Shown piece after piece: positions 8,165 to 16,315 of a DNA stretch of 45,292 nucleotides. The position numbers and the translations under genes are program-made. The notes beneath the pieces are model-generated. The model was not told where the DNA came from. It searched no databases and saw nothing but the letters and a program-made list of their open reading frames with translations. The stretch's first letter is position 1; every line of letters starts with the position of its first letter. Origin of the DNA: Azospirillum sp. B506 (GTDB lineage: Bacteria; Pseudomonadota; Alphaproteobacteria; Azospirillales; Azospirillaceae); contig NZ_BADK01000727.1 of NCBI RefSeq assembly GCF_000333595.1, positions 1 to 45,292 on the forward strand. Direction: 5' to 3'.

Positions 8165-8458
8165 CGCTCTTTTCCCGGCAGAAATGGAGGATGCCCGCCG
8201 TCCCGTTGCAGGCTCGCCGCTGTGTCGGGCTGGGGCGTGCCGCCTCCAGATTCCCGTTCGGGAAATCGGCGACGACGACGGTACGGACGAGGATGCGGGT
8301 TTGGCCGCCGCCGCCATCCAACGGGTCGGGAAAGACGCCCGGAACAGCATCCCAAAGACGGGTGCATCCTTCTATATCGCACCACCGGCTGGACGTAGCG
8401 TGGCCCCACCCAACCGGCACCCGCGACGGCGTGACCGGACCTCTCAGGAGACACGACC

Positions 8459-8797
8459 ATGATGCTCAACTGGAACGAATACCGCCAGCAGGTACTCACC
8501 GGCGTCGGTGAGATCGCCAAGCTCAGCCCCGACACGGTGCGGGGCTATGGCAGCCTCGGCGCCGCCGGCCAGAAGAAGGACCTGCTGGGCGCCAAGGTGC
8601 GGGAACTGATCTCCCTGGCGGTCGCCGTCAGCATCCGCTGCGACGGCTGCATCGCCGTCCATACCGAAGCGGCGATCAAGCAGGGCGCCACCCGTGAGGA
8701 GATCGCCGAGGCGCTGGGCGTCGCCGTCGCACTGAACGCCGGGGCGGCCCTGGTCTATTCCACCCGCGTGATGGACGCCTACACGGCGCATGGCTGA
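8459..8797 (+). CDS. AhpD/carboxymuconolactone decarboxylase-family protein
   Basis: A 112-residue single-domain AhpD-like protein. It has the redox-type CxxC followed by His (Cys61, Cys64, His68 in CDGCIAVH), typical of the peroxidase-associated branch rather than of true carboxymuconolactone decarboxylase, so a thiol-based peroxide or electrophile detoxification role is the family expectation. Two adjacent ATGs (8459, 8462) follow AGGAG at 8446-8450. It stands alone, divergent from the GlxA-type regulator and convergent with the AraC gene at 8873. Confidence 0.9.
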   Translation: MMLNWNEYRQQVLTGVGEIAKLSPDTVRGYGSLGAAGQKKDLLGAKVRELISLAVAVSIRCDGCIAVHTEAAIKQGATREEIAEALGVAVALNAGAALVYSTRVMDAYTAHG

Positions 8798-8803
8798 ACC
8801 GAA

Positions 8804-8834
8804 GGCGGCGGAGACGGGCCATCGGGCCGCCGCC
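8804..8834. terminator. Possible terminator between convergent genes
   Basis: GGCGGCG (8804-8810) pairs with CGCCGCC (8828-8834), with room for further GC pairing inside (GGGCC/GGGC stretches). It is placed between the AhpD-like stop and the end of the AraC gene. No strong T run follows, so function is uncertain. Confidence 0.4.
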
Positions 8835-8872
8835 GCCCTCCTTCCGCCAGGGCCCCGTCCCGGATATTTTCG

Positions 8873-9493
8873 TTACGCCTCTTCAGCGCCCCCGTCGATC
8901 AGATGCTTGTGCCGCCACAGCCGGGGCGCTTCGCCGGCAACGCGGCGGAAGATGCGCGAGAAATGCGATTGGTCCGAGAAGCCGCAGTCGAGCGCGATCT
9001 GCGACAAGGGCGTGGTCGTGCTTTCCAGGAGTTCCTTCGCCCGCTCCACCCGACGGCGCACGATGTAGGCATGCGGCGGGCAGCCGAAGCTGTCCTTGAA
9101 GGCCTGACAGAAATAGCCGCAACTGAGCTTCGCCGCCGCCGCCAGATCCCGGTTGCGGATGGAGCTGGCGAGATGGTCGTCGATGTAGGCGACAACCCGC
9201 CGAGCCTGCCAGGCCGCAAGCCCCGCTTTCGACGGCTCTGCTTTTTGACCGCCCTCGTCCGGCGTGTCGGACGCTTGCCGATGCTCATCGCCGGTGCGCT
9301 GCAGCCGGGCCAGGGCCAGCGACAGGCAATGCTCCACCGACTGGCGATCCGGCGCCAGCATGTCGTTCGCCACCCGCAACAGCCAATCGGCCGCGGCCGC
9401 CAGCCTGTCGTCATCATCCCGCGCCTGGACGACGGACGCCGGGGCTGCCAACGCCGGAAGAAAGCGCAACGTCTCGGAAGCAGCCAAGTCCAT
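8873..9493 (-). CDS. AraC-family transcriptional regulator
   Basis: A 206-residue regulator. The C-terminal half (about 105-206) is a complete AraC DNA-binding domain (RNRDLAAAAKLSCGYFCQAF, then LSQIALDCGFSDQSHFSRIF). The N-terminal 100 residues are short for an AraC sensor domain and match nothing I recognise; they may only mediate dimerisation. The ATG at 9493 has AGGAGA six bases upstream. A relative of the shared ATACCT element lies 63 bp before the start, which suggests autoregulation or control by the regulator that also governs the SDR and Mo hydroxylase genes. The 929-residue regulator gene ends 199 bp upstream on the same strand. Confidence 0.9.
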   Translation of the reverse strand: MDLAASETLRFLPALAAPASVVQARDDDDRLAAAADWLLRVANDMLAPDRQSVEHCLSLALARLQRTGDEHRQASDTPDEGGQKAEPSKAGLAAWQARRVVAYIDDHLASSIRNRDLAAAAKLSCGYFCQAFKDSFGCPPHAYIVRRRVERAKELLESTTTPLSQIALDCGFSDQSHFSRIFRRVAGEAPRLWRHKHLIDGGAEEA

Positions 9494-9555
9494 GTCGATC
9501 TCCTGCTCAGGTCACCTTGACGGCGACAGTGCCGGAGGCCCGGTTGTGCGGGAAC

Positions 9556-9571
9556 CCATACTCAGGTATCA
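9556..9571 (-). promoter_or_regulatory. Candidate shared operator upstream of AraC gene
   Basis: On the minus strand TGATACCTGAGTATGG is followed by GTTCCCGCA. It matches the SDR-upstream element at 12 of 16 positions, and the similarity continues into TCCCGCA. The core ATACCTGAGTAT has perfect ATAC/GTAT ends. Confidence 0.45.
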
Positions 9572-9692
9572 AAAGCCGTTCGGGGAGGGCCGAAGGAACC
9601 GTTGCGCCAGCCGCTTCGGCTCCCCCGCGGTTCGGACCTTGCACCAGGGCATCGGGAAGACGGCCGCAAGTGCGCCGGCGGGTCGAGGGTGT

Positions 9693-12482
9693 CTACAGCC
9701 GATCCAGAAGTGCCGCCGCTTCCCGGAGATCGGGGGTATCGTGCCCCTCCGTGAAGCTGGCGTAGATGGCCGAAAGGGTGGACGCGGCGTCCTGTCGACG
9801 CCCTGTCTCCATGAACCGCCTGGCCATGCTCATCGCCGTCCGCAGGCTCCAGGACCGCGCGCCCTGTGCTCCGGCGATCTCCATCGATCGCCGCAGCAGC
9901 CCTTCCGCCTTTTCCAGTCCGTCGGCGTTTTCCGATTTCAGGCGGAGCAGTTCGGCCGTCGCCCAGTTGGTCGCGCCGTCGCTCGCTTCATCCAGGATGG
10001 CTGGCGGGATCAGACGCGGTGCGACGGTCGCGAGCATCCGGATGCGCTTGTTACGGTACACCTCGGCGAACCGCGAAGACCGGTTGAGCGCCGCGAGTTG
10101 GTCGTCATGGCCCTGCCGCGCCTCCAGCGCCAACTGATAACACAGACCATAGGTGCGCCAGACGAACAGGGAGCCTTCATTGGTCTTTTCGACCAGCAGG
10201 TTGGCATAGCGCGCCGTCAGGTCGTAATCCCCGCACCAGAAGGCCACCGGACAGGCGCCGAGGGACAAGGCGAAGCACAGGGAAAGCATATGGTCGGAGG
10301 CCAGCGCTTGCTCCACCGCATCGTGCATGGCCTCCCTGGCCCGGTCCGGATGGCCCTGGATCCAGGATATGCGCGCCATATGGGTGAGGGAGACGATCCG
10401 CTGCTCGAACTGGTAGCCGCGCAGGCTCGATCCGGTCGTCGGGGCCGGGGCGCTCAGACACCGCTCGGCGAAGCCGCGCGCCCGGTCGAACTCGCCCACG
10501 GTAAGGAGGCCGAGCGCCATCATGCGCTGATGCATGGACTCCGCGCCGGGATCGGCGGGCGTTCCCAGAAGGTCCCCGAAACGCTCTGCCGCCTCAAGCG
10601 CGTCCTGGTCCTTCTCAAGGGCCAGATAATAGAGCCACAACCCCCACAGGCCGCGGCGCTGGTATCCGACATTGCCGAGCTGCTGCGAAAGTTCAAGCCC
10701 CCGCAGCAGCACGGCCTTGACCTCCGGCGCCGGACCGAGCGAATTCCACAGCGCCGGACCCAGATGTGCCGTGATCGACATCTCGGACCGCAGGTCAGGG
10801 TCCGGCTGCCGCCGGACAGCCTGCAGCACCGTCTCGGCATGCCGTCGGAATTCATCGGTCAGCGACAGCTGGAACCACATCGGAGCCGACGCGACGGTCA
10901 GGTCGACGGCGACCGCCAGATCGCCGGCAGGCGACAGCGACCATTCCAGCGCGCTGCGAACATCGTCCACCCGGGTTCCATACACAATGGTCCAGGCCAC
11001 CGTGTTCGTCGATTGCGATCCGCCCAGCATCCGGCAGAGATGCTGCGCAAGATTGCGGCAGACCACGTCGGCCTCGCCACTTTCCCGAAGCCGTTCCGCC
11101 GCGTATTGGCGCGTGGTTTCGAGCAAACGGAACTGGACGCTCTGCTGCCGGTGCTCGACGGACAGCAGCGACTTCTTCGACAGCTCCGATATGCCTTCGA
11201 CGACATCCTCCTCCGAAATCGCGCCGAAGGCCGCGACGCCGATGGCAAGGTCGCCGGTGAAAGACCCGCGGATGACGGAAAGCCGGCGCAGGACAATCCG
11301 TTCGCACTCGTCCAGCAGGCGGTGGCTCCACTCCAGCGTGGCCCGCAGGGTCTGGTGACGGGGCAGCGCGGTGCGCCGACCGCCGCGCAGAATGTCGAAG
11401 GCCCGGTCCAGGCTCGCCGCCAGACCATGGATGCCCAGCAGGGGCACGCGGGCCGCCGCCAATTCCAGCGCGAGCGGAACGCCATCCAGGTGGCGGCAAA
11501 GCTCCGCGGCGACCGGCGCATCCGCGTCCGACAGGCGGAACATGCTGTCTCCGGACGACACCCGTTCGACGAACAGCTCGACCGCCGGGTAAGCCAGCGC
11601 CTGCTCGGCGGTCGGCGTGTGTTCGCGCCCCGGCGGAACGGACAGGGGCGGCAAGCGGTAAACCCACTCGCCCTGAGCGCGCAGGATTTCGCGGCTGGTA
11701 ACGAGGATGTCGATGTCGAGAGCCGTCGCCAGGATGCCCTCGATGACGATGGCCACCTCTTCGATCAGATGCTCGCAGTTGTCGAGGATCAGCAGGGCAT
11801 CCAACCCCTTGACCGCCGCGAGGAACCCGTCCAGGCCACCCTTGCCGCCACCGGGAAGCTTCATTGCCTGGGCGATGGTGGCGCAGACCAGCGTCGGGTC
11901 CGACAGCGTGCTCAGATCGACGAAATGGACGCCGTCCCGATGGCTGCCCGCTGAAACCTGCGCCACTTCGATGGCGACGCTCGTCTTTCCGATGCCACCC
12001 ACGCCGGTGATGGTGACGAAATTCTTCTCCGCCACCTTCCGCACGATGTCGTCGATCGTCTCGTCACGCCCGATCAGCCGGTCGATGTTGCGGGGCAAAA
12101 GGATCGAAAGATCCGCAGGCCGTGCGGACGGATGCGCGGCGGCCCGCTCCGCCGCCTCTTGCGAGGCCGGCGTCAGGATGGTCCCGACGAACCGGTAGCC
12201 CTGTGCCGGAATGTTCTCGATGTAGTCCGTGCCGAGGTCGTTCTTGCCCAGCAGCTTGCGCAAGGAGCCGATGTGAACGCGGATGTTCGCCTCCTCGACG
12301 AACAAACCCGGCCAGACGCGGGCCATGATGTCGCGGTTGCTGACGACCGCTCCGGCCTGTTCCAGCAGCAGGGCGAGAATGGCAACGGGCCGGCTTCCCA
12401 CCTTGACGGCAACACCGTCCTTCAGCAGCCCGCGCAGCGGAGAAAAGCGGAAGGGTCCGAAGGAAACCTCGTTGTTTTCCAT
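9693..12482 (-). CDS. Winged-helix regulator with NTPase and helical-repeat domains (AfsR/MalT-like architecture)
   Basis: A 929-residue protein. Residues 1-100 are an OmpR/PhoB-type winged helix (SNRDIMARVWPGLFVEEANI, then RVHIGSLRKLLG, ENIPAQGYRFVG). Residues about 130-430 are a STAND-type P-loop NTPase with Walker A GVGGIGKT (160-167) and Walker B LILDNCEH (231-238). The remaining roughly 450 residues are Ala/Leu-rich helical and look like degenerate TPR repeats. STAND regulators switch on when ligand binding to the repeats permits nucleotide exchange (family knowledge). The start is the ATG at 12482; the frame extends to a TTG at 12572 with no supporting site. There is no receiver domain. 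Targets are unknown; the OYE-like gene upstream on the same strand and the AraC gene downstream are neighbours. Confidence 0.9.
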   Translation of the reverse strand: MENNEVSFGPFRFSPLRGLLKDGVAVKVGSRPVAILALLLEQAGAVVSNRDIMARVWPGLFVEEANIRVHIGSLRKLLGKNDLGTDYIENIPAQGYRFVGTILTPASQEAAERAAAHPSARPADLSILLPRNIDRLIGRDETIDDIVRKVAEKNFVTITGVGGIGKTSVAIEVAQVSAGSHRDGVHFVDLSTLSDPTLVCATIAQAMKLPGGGKGGLDGFLAAVKGLDALLILDNCEHLIEEVAIVIEGILATALDIDILVTSREILRAQGEWVYRLPPLSVPPGREHTPTAEQALAYPAVELFVERVSSGDSMFRLSDADAPVAAELCRHLDGVPLALELAAARVPLLGIHGLAASLDRAFDILRGGRRTALPRHQTLRATLEWSHRLLDECERIVLRRLSVIRGSFTGDLAIGVAAFGAISEEDVVEGISELSKKSLLSVEHRQQSVQFRLLETTRQYAAERLRESGEADVVCRNLAQHLCRMLGGSQSTNTVAWTIVYGTRVDDVRSALEWSLSPAGDLAVAVDLTVASAPMWFQLSLTDEFRRHAETVLQAVRRQPDPDLRSEMSITAHLGPALWNSLGPAPEVKAVLLRGLELSQQLGNVGYQRRGLWGLWLYYLALEKDQDALEAAERFGDLLGTPADPGAESMHQRMMALGLLTVGEFDRARGFAERCLSAPAPTTGSSLRGYQFEQRIVSLTHMARISWIQGHPDRAREAMHDAVEQALASDHMLSLCFALSLGACPVAFWCGDYDLTARYANLLVEKTNEGSLFVWRTYGLCYQLALEARQGHDDQLAALNRSSRFAEVYRNKRIRMLATVAPRLIPPAILDEASDGATNWATAELLRLKSENADGLEKAEGLLRRSMEIAGAQGARSWSLRTAMSMARRFMETGRRQDAASTLSAIYASFTEGHDTPDLREAAALLDRL

Positions 12483-12677
12483 GGCGGAACCTGCCGCAGC
12501 CCCCGGTTGGGAACCAGCGGAACCGTGGGAAACGGATGTTTCAGCCAAAGGTGGTATCCACCGCTCTCCCAACGGGAAAACGACGATGGGTTCTCTCGCG
12601 CGGCTCCGTCCAAATCAGGTCTTCAAAGGCAAATGAAGGGGTCATTTCCCATCGCAAAGGATACACAAGACTTCATC

Positions 12678-12705
12678 ATGATACGTATGCTTTGCCACAG
12701 GTCAA
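12678..12705 (-). promoter_or_regulatory. Candidate sigma-70-like promoter for the 929-residue regulator
   Basis: On the minus strand TTGACC (12705-12700) and TATCAT (12683-12678) are separated by 16 bp, in the only AT-rich patch of the 12483-12759 gap. It would give a leader of roughly 190 nt before the ATG at 12482. The -10 region overlaps the symmetric ATACGTAT, a possible operator. Confidence 0.4.
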
Positions 12706-12759
12706 TGAAACATAACGTGGAATGGGGGGACCAGCGGGACGTTTGCCCGCCGGCCATCG

Positions 12760-13656
12760 TCAATCATCGGCGTCATCCTCCGCCAGGCCGCCCGCAACCC
12801 CGATGGCATCGGCCCACCGGCTTCTCACCAGGTCCACCGCGCGCCTTCGGGTGAAAGCGCCGGACACGATGATCGCGGAGGGAAAGGCGGCGCGAATGCG
12901 GGCGGCGGCGCTACGATCCTCATAGGGCAGATGGCCGAGCGCAGCCCCATCCGCAGCGGTGCGGACAAGATGCACGAAGGGAAGCTCCTGCCCGGCCAAC
13001 GCCGTCAGGAGCATGGTGAACAGCGTCACCGGGTCCGAATCCGACATGCCGCGGAACTGGCCGAACGGCGACAGGCGGACACCGACCCGCTCCGCCATCC
13101 AGACGCCGGTAACCGCATCGACAAGTTCGCAGAGGAAGTTCAGCCGGTTCTGGATCGAGCCGCCATACCGGTCCGTGCGCCGGTTCACCCCGTCCTGAAG
13201 GAACTGGTCGGGAAGCGAGCCGTCCGCCGCGTCGAGTTCCACGCCATCGAACCCGAGGTTCCTGGCCTGCTCGGCCGCGCGGCAGAAATCCGCGATGACC
13301 TCGTCGATGCCGGTGCCATGCAGGGTGGCGGCACTCTCAGGGGCGTGTCCAGGGTGGCACAGCCGCGCCACCACCTTGGCTTTCCTGGCATGGGCCAGGC
13401 CGATCGCCGCAGCCCAGGCATCAACCACCCCGGGCGTGTCGAACCCATCCGGAACGGAGGCGGACGCCGCCGTCGCGGAAACCGGCACAGGGGGCGTTAT
13501 GACCAGCCCGCCGGGCGAGACCTGCCGAACGCAGGCGCCATAATCGGCCGGCGAGCAGCGCTCGCCGGTTCGCCGGTGATCGGTCGCCGCCGATATGACG
13601 ACGCGATGGGCGAGATCGAGCGCACCGATGTTTATCGGGAGAAACAACTTTTCCAT
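12760..13656 (-). CDS. Divergent, shortened Old Yellow Enzyme-family protein
   Basis: A 298-residue protein against about 350-370 for the family. The TIM-barrel start (LFLPINIGALDLAHRVVISA) and NRRTDRYGGSIQNR (158-171) clearly mark the NADH:flavin oxidoreductase/OYE family. Key sites differ, however. The substrate-binding His/Asn pair of the usual VEIHGANG motif is replaced by Asp142 and Asp145 (VELDAADG). The flavin-contacting Arg of the HxGR motif is His104 (CHPGH). The C-terminal FGRPFIxNP segment is replaced by a short acidic tail. It may bind FMN poorly or catalyse something else. The start is the ATG at 13656; upstream extension to 13755 lacks support. No frameshift is evident. Confidence 0.82.
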   Translation of the reverse strand: MEKLFLPINIGALDLAHRVVISAATDHRRTGERCSPADYGACVRQVSPGGLVITPPVPVSATAASASVPDGFDTPGVVDAWAAAIGLAHARKAKVVARLCHPGHAPESAATLHGTGIDEVIADFCRAAEQARNLGFDGVELDAADGSLPDQFLQDGVNRRTDRYGGSIQNRLNFLCELVDAVTGVWMAERVGVRLSPFGQFRGMSDSDPVTLFTMLLTALAGQELPFVHLVRTAADGAALGHLPYEDRSAAARIRAAFPSAIIVSGAFTRRRAVDLVRSRWADAIGVAGGLAEDDADD

Positions 13657-13757
13657 TCCGGTACCTTCCACCGGATCAAAACCGCAGCGCAGCGCGGCCG
13701 GGCACTGGAGCGTCGAGAGCGCAGCACATGGGACGACCGAACTCTGCCATACCAATC

Positions 13758-14219
13758 TCAGCCATGCCGGCCACGGACCTGCCTGTCGCTTTGCACCGTC
13801 CTCAAGCCGGGGGCCGAGCGGAAGGCGGAGACGGGAGCCGCATTGGCGCGCTTGGGAAGCGACGGCGGGGTGGAGGCCGCGCGCACCGACGCCACCAGTT
13901 CAGCGATGCGGCGCGCCATCTCGTCGGCACGGTCCATCTCGGCCTCGATCAGCCGGGACATCTTTTCCGCATCGGGGCAGGCGGCACCGTTGCGCTCGGT
14001 CCAGCGGCGCCGGGCGTCCGACGCCAGCCGGATGGAGGTGACGGCGTTGACGAGGGTCCTGACATAGGAGGCGTAGGTGTTGATCTCCACCTCGCCGAAT
14101 GCGTGCGGCGGCATCGCGAAGGCTTCGGCTTCGGGCCACCGCTGGTACGGCGACATCGACGATGCACCGGCGTCATGGCCGGAAAGCTGGCCGGAAAGCT
14201 GGGCTGAAAGGTGAGCCAT
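13758..14219 (-). CDS. Hypothetical protein with Ser/Gly-rich N-terminal repeat
   Basis: A 153-residue protein I do not recognise. The ATG at 14219 has a strong AGGAG 9-10 bases upstream, which supports a real gene. The N terminus holds a small repeat (LSAQLSGQLSGH) from a duplicated GCCGGAAAGCTG-like unit near 14180-14205. The centre (about 45-120) is predicted helical and charged (SRLIEAEMDRADEMARRIAE), possibly a coiled coil. No signal peptide, membrane segment or cysteine pair stands out. It ends about 100 bp before the OYE-like gene on the same strand, so the two could be co-transcribed. It is divergent from the ABC importer at 14463. Confidence 0.65.
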   Translation of the reverse strand: MAHLSAQLSGQLSGHDAGASSMSPYQRWPEAEAFAMPPHAFGEVEINTYASYVRTLVNAVTSIRLASDARRRWTERNGAACPDAEKMSRLIEAEMDRADEMARRIAELVASVRAASTPPSLPKRANAAPVSAFRSAPGLRTVQSDRQVRGRHG

Positions 14220-14281
14220 GGCCCCTGCTCCTGTCTGGGTTGTTCTGAGGTGAGTGTGGCCGGGCGGAGGCCCGTAAGCGA

Positions 14282-14313
14282 GTAAAGCGTTGTAAAGGCC
14301 ACCACCCCTTTAC
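14282..14313. promoter_or_regulatory. GTAAAG repeat/dyad in divergent intergenic region
   Basis: GTAAAG occurs at 14282-14287 and 14292-14297, exactly 10 bp apart, and inverted as CTTTAC at 14308-14313. GTAAAGG (14292-14298) and CCTTTAC (14307-14313) form a perfect 7-bp dyad with an 8-bp spacer. It lies between the hypothetical gene and the ABC importer operon, consistent with a regulator site. Confidence 0.4.
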
Positions 14314-14351
14314 GCGCATCGGCGCCATGCCCCGATGCATCCGAAGGATGC

Positions 14352-14380
14352 TTGGCAATCAGCCCTAAGCTCCGCAATAT
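14352..14380 (+). promoter_or_regulatory. Weak candidate promoter of the SsuACB-type operon
   Basis: TTGGCA (14352-14357) and CAATAT (14375-14380) are 17 bp apart, about 80 bp before the binding-protein ATG and 40 bp downstream of the GTAAAG dyad. The -10 match is poor. Confidence 0.28.
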
Positions 14381-14462
14381 TCCTTTGCAGGCAAGCGCCT
14401 CTGGGATCCCGACGGAAAAGACGGCTGGGCCCTTGCCTTTGATTCGATTGATGGAAGCGACC

Positions 14463-15470
14463 ATGATGGTAAATCGACGGAAGGTGCTGGCTGCCGCTGC
14501 GGCGGGCACGTTCCTGGCCACGGTAAGGCCGCTGGGCGCACAGACCCAGGACACCCTGTCCGTCGTGCTGCCCAACCAGTTCATCCTCGCCTTCATCGAT
14601 GTGCTGTTTACACAGGCGGCCGGCTATTTCGAACGGGAAGGGCTGCGGGTCGGTATCGAGGAAGGCCGCGGCTCCTCCATGGCTTTGCAGCAGGTCCTGG
14701 GCGGAAACGCAACGATTGCCCGCATCGGAGCGGTCGATCACATCCGGGCGAGCGGGCAGCCGGCAGGCCGCGATCTCGTCGCCATCGGCACGGTGCAGCA
14801 GACCTCTCCCTGGTTCGTGGTGAGCCTGCAGGACAGGCCGGTGACCGGGCCGCAGGACATGGCGAACCGGACCGTCGGCATCCAGTCGGTCGGCGGCACC
14901 ACGGAAACGCTGCTCGACATCATGCTGGCGGGCCGCGGCGTCGATCGCACGGGCGTCCAGCGGGTGGTCGTGGGCAACTCGCCGGCCGGGGTCGATCTGA
15001 TCCGCCAGGGCCGGATCGACGCCTATTTCGTGACTGCCGGCATTGCGGTCGCCTTGCGGAAGAGCGGCCAGCCCGTTCACCTGTGGAACACCGACACGGT
15101 CGCCCCGACGCCCGGCTTCTGCTACTCCGGCAAGCGTGACGTGATCGAGCGTCATCAGCCGTTGATCCAGCGCTACCTTCGCGCTGTCCGCACGGCGCTG
15201 CTCGACCTGATCGACGGCAAGGTCGCGATCGCCGATGCACTGAAGGCCATGGAGCGCTACGACATGGCCGAAGCCCGGAACCAGGATTTCGCCGCCGCCA
15301 TCTACAAGGAGAACATTGCATTCCTGCTGGCGGACGGCCGGGAAAACCTGCTGCGCAACGTGCCGACGCGCTGGCAGAGCGCCTATGACCTCATGGTTTC
15401 CTGCGGGTTCGCACCGCAGAACCTGAAGCAGGAGGATCTTTACACCAACCGGTTCATCGACGCGCTGTGA
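14463..15470 (+). CDS. ABC transporter substrate-binding protein (SsuA/TauA/ThiY-like)
   Basis: A 335-residue periplasmic binding protein of the nitrate/sulfonate/thiamine-precursor class. A twin-arginine-like signal (NRRKVLAAAAAGTFLATV) ends near GAQ. The mature protein begins with the expected beta strand DTLSVVLPNQFILAFIDVLF and the phrase QAAGYFEREGLRVGIEEGRG, where the family has its ligand-pocket motif. It opens a three-gene operon: the stop overlaps the next start by 4 bp (GTGA). The ATGs at 14463 and 14466 both follow GGAAG and cannot be separated. Ligand unknown; the family takes aliphatic sulfonates, taurine, pyrimidine precursors and aromatic acids. Confidence 0.9.
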   Translation: MMVNRRKVLAAAAAGTFLATVRPLGAQTQDTLSVVLPNQFILAFIDVLFTQAAGYFEREGLRVGIEEGRGSSMALQQVLGGNATIARIGAVDHIRASGQPAGRDLVAIGTVQQTSPWFVVSLQDRPVTGPQDMANRTVGIQSVGGTTETLLDIMLAGRGVDRTGVQRVVVGNSPAGVDLIRQGRIDAYFVTAGIAVALRKSGQPVHLWNTDTVAPTPGFCYSGKRDVIERHQPLIQRYLRAVRTALLDLIDGKVAIADALKAMERYDMAEARNQDFAAAIYKENIAFLLADGRENLLRNVPTRWQSAYDLMVSCGFAPQNLKQEDLYTNRFIDAL

Positions 15471-16315
15471 CCGGGATTGGCGGAGCGCGCAGCAATAGCG
15501 CCGTCAGTGGCAGCAGCGAGCGGCCGGCCCTGATCGCTTTGACGGGGGTCGGCAAGACCTTCGATGTCGGCGATGGAACGGCGCCGGCGCTCCTGCCCAG
15601 CAGCCTGTCGATCGCCGACGGCGAGTTCATCGTGTTCCTCGGGCCGTCGGGCTGCGGCAAGAGCACTCTGCTGCGCATGATCAGCGGATTGCTGGAGCCG
15701 AGCGTCGGGGCCATCGACATTGCCGGAAGCCCCTTGTGGTTCAGGGGACGCTGCCGGGCGGACCTGCGGTCCCGACTGGGGCTTGTTTTCCAGGACGCGT
15801 CCCTGTTTCCCTGGCTGACGGTTGAGGAGAATGTCCGGCTGCCGCTGGATCTGCGTGGGCGGATGCCGCGCGGAGGGCGGCTGTCCAGCGCACGGGCGAT
15901 GCTGGCGCAGGTCGGTGCCGCCGACATCGGCACACGGATGCCCCACGAGATTTCCGGCGGGATGCGCCAGCGGGTGGCCATTGCGCGGGCGCTGTCCTAC
16001 GATCCCGACGTGCTGCTGATGGACGAGCCCTTCGCGGCACTCGACGCGATCTCCCGCGAGTCCCTGAACCTGGAACTCCAGACGCTCTGGCTCACGACAG
16101 GCAAAACCATCGTCCTGGTGACGCATTCGATGGCGGAGGCGGTCTTTCTGGCCGACAGGATCGTGCTGTTCTCGCCGGGACCGGGGCGCATCGACAGCGT
16201 GATCGAGGTCGGTTTTCCAAGGCCGCGCACCCTCGATCTCACCTATTCGCCGGAGTTCCAGGGGATGGTGCGCGACCTGCACGAACGACTGGCCGGACTG
16301 ATGGGGCAATCATGA
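15467..16315 (+). CDS. ABC transporter ATP-binding protein (SsuB/TauB-like)
   Basis: A 282-residue ATPase. Walker A GPSGCGKST is at 59-67, the Q loop has Gln109 (VFQDASLFPWLTVEENV), signature SGGMRQ is at 163-168, and Walker B LLMDEP is at 183-188, all intact. The FPWLTVEENV sequence and length are typical of the SsuB/TauB group. Translation begins at a GTG overlapping the previous stop (GTGA, 15467-15470), which implies translational coupling with the binding-protein gene. The N terminus carries about 20 residues not usual in the family. Confidence 0.92.
   Translation: MTGIGGARSNSAVSGSSERPALIALTGVGKTFDVGDGTAPALLPSSLSIADGEFIVFLGPSGCGKSTLLRMISGLLEPSVGAIDIAGSPLWFRGRCRADLRSRLGLVFQDASLFPWLTVEENVRLPLDLRGRMPRGGRLSSARAMLAQVGAADIGTRMPHEISGGMRQRVAIARALSYDPDVLLMDEPFAALDAISRESLNLELQTLWLTTGKTIVLVTHSMAEAVFLADRIVLFSPGPGRIDSVIEVGFPRPRTLDLTYSPEFQGMVRDLHERLAGLMGQS

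Noticed and set aside
9264-11954. 896-codon open frame on the plus strand
   Set aside because: Antisense to the STAND regulator and the AraC gene, both of which have clear motifs; no domain in the shadow frame.
12483-12572. 30-residue N-terminal extension of the STAND regulator from a TTG at 12572
   Set aside because: No ribosome site; the extension is Ser/Gly/Pro-rich and the family fold begins at the ATG at 12482.
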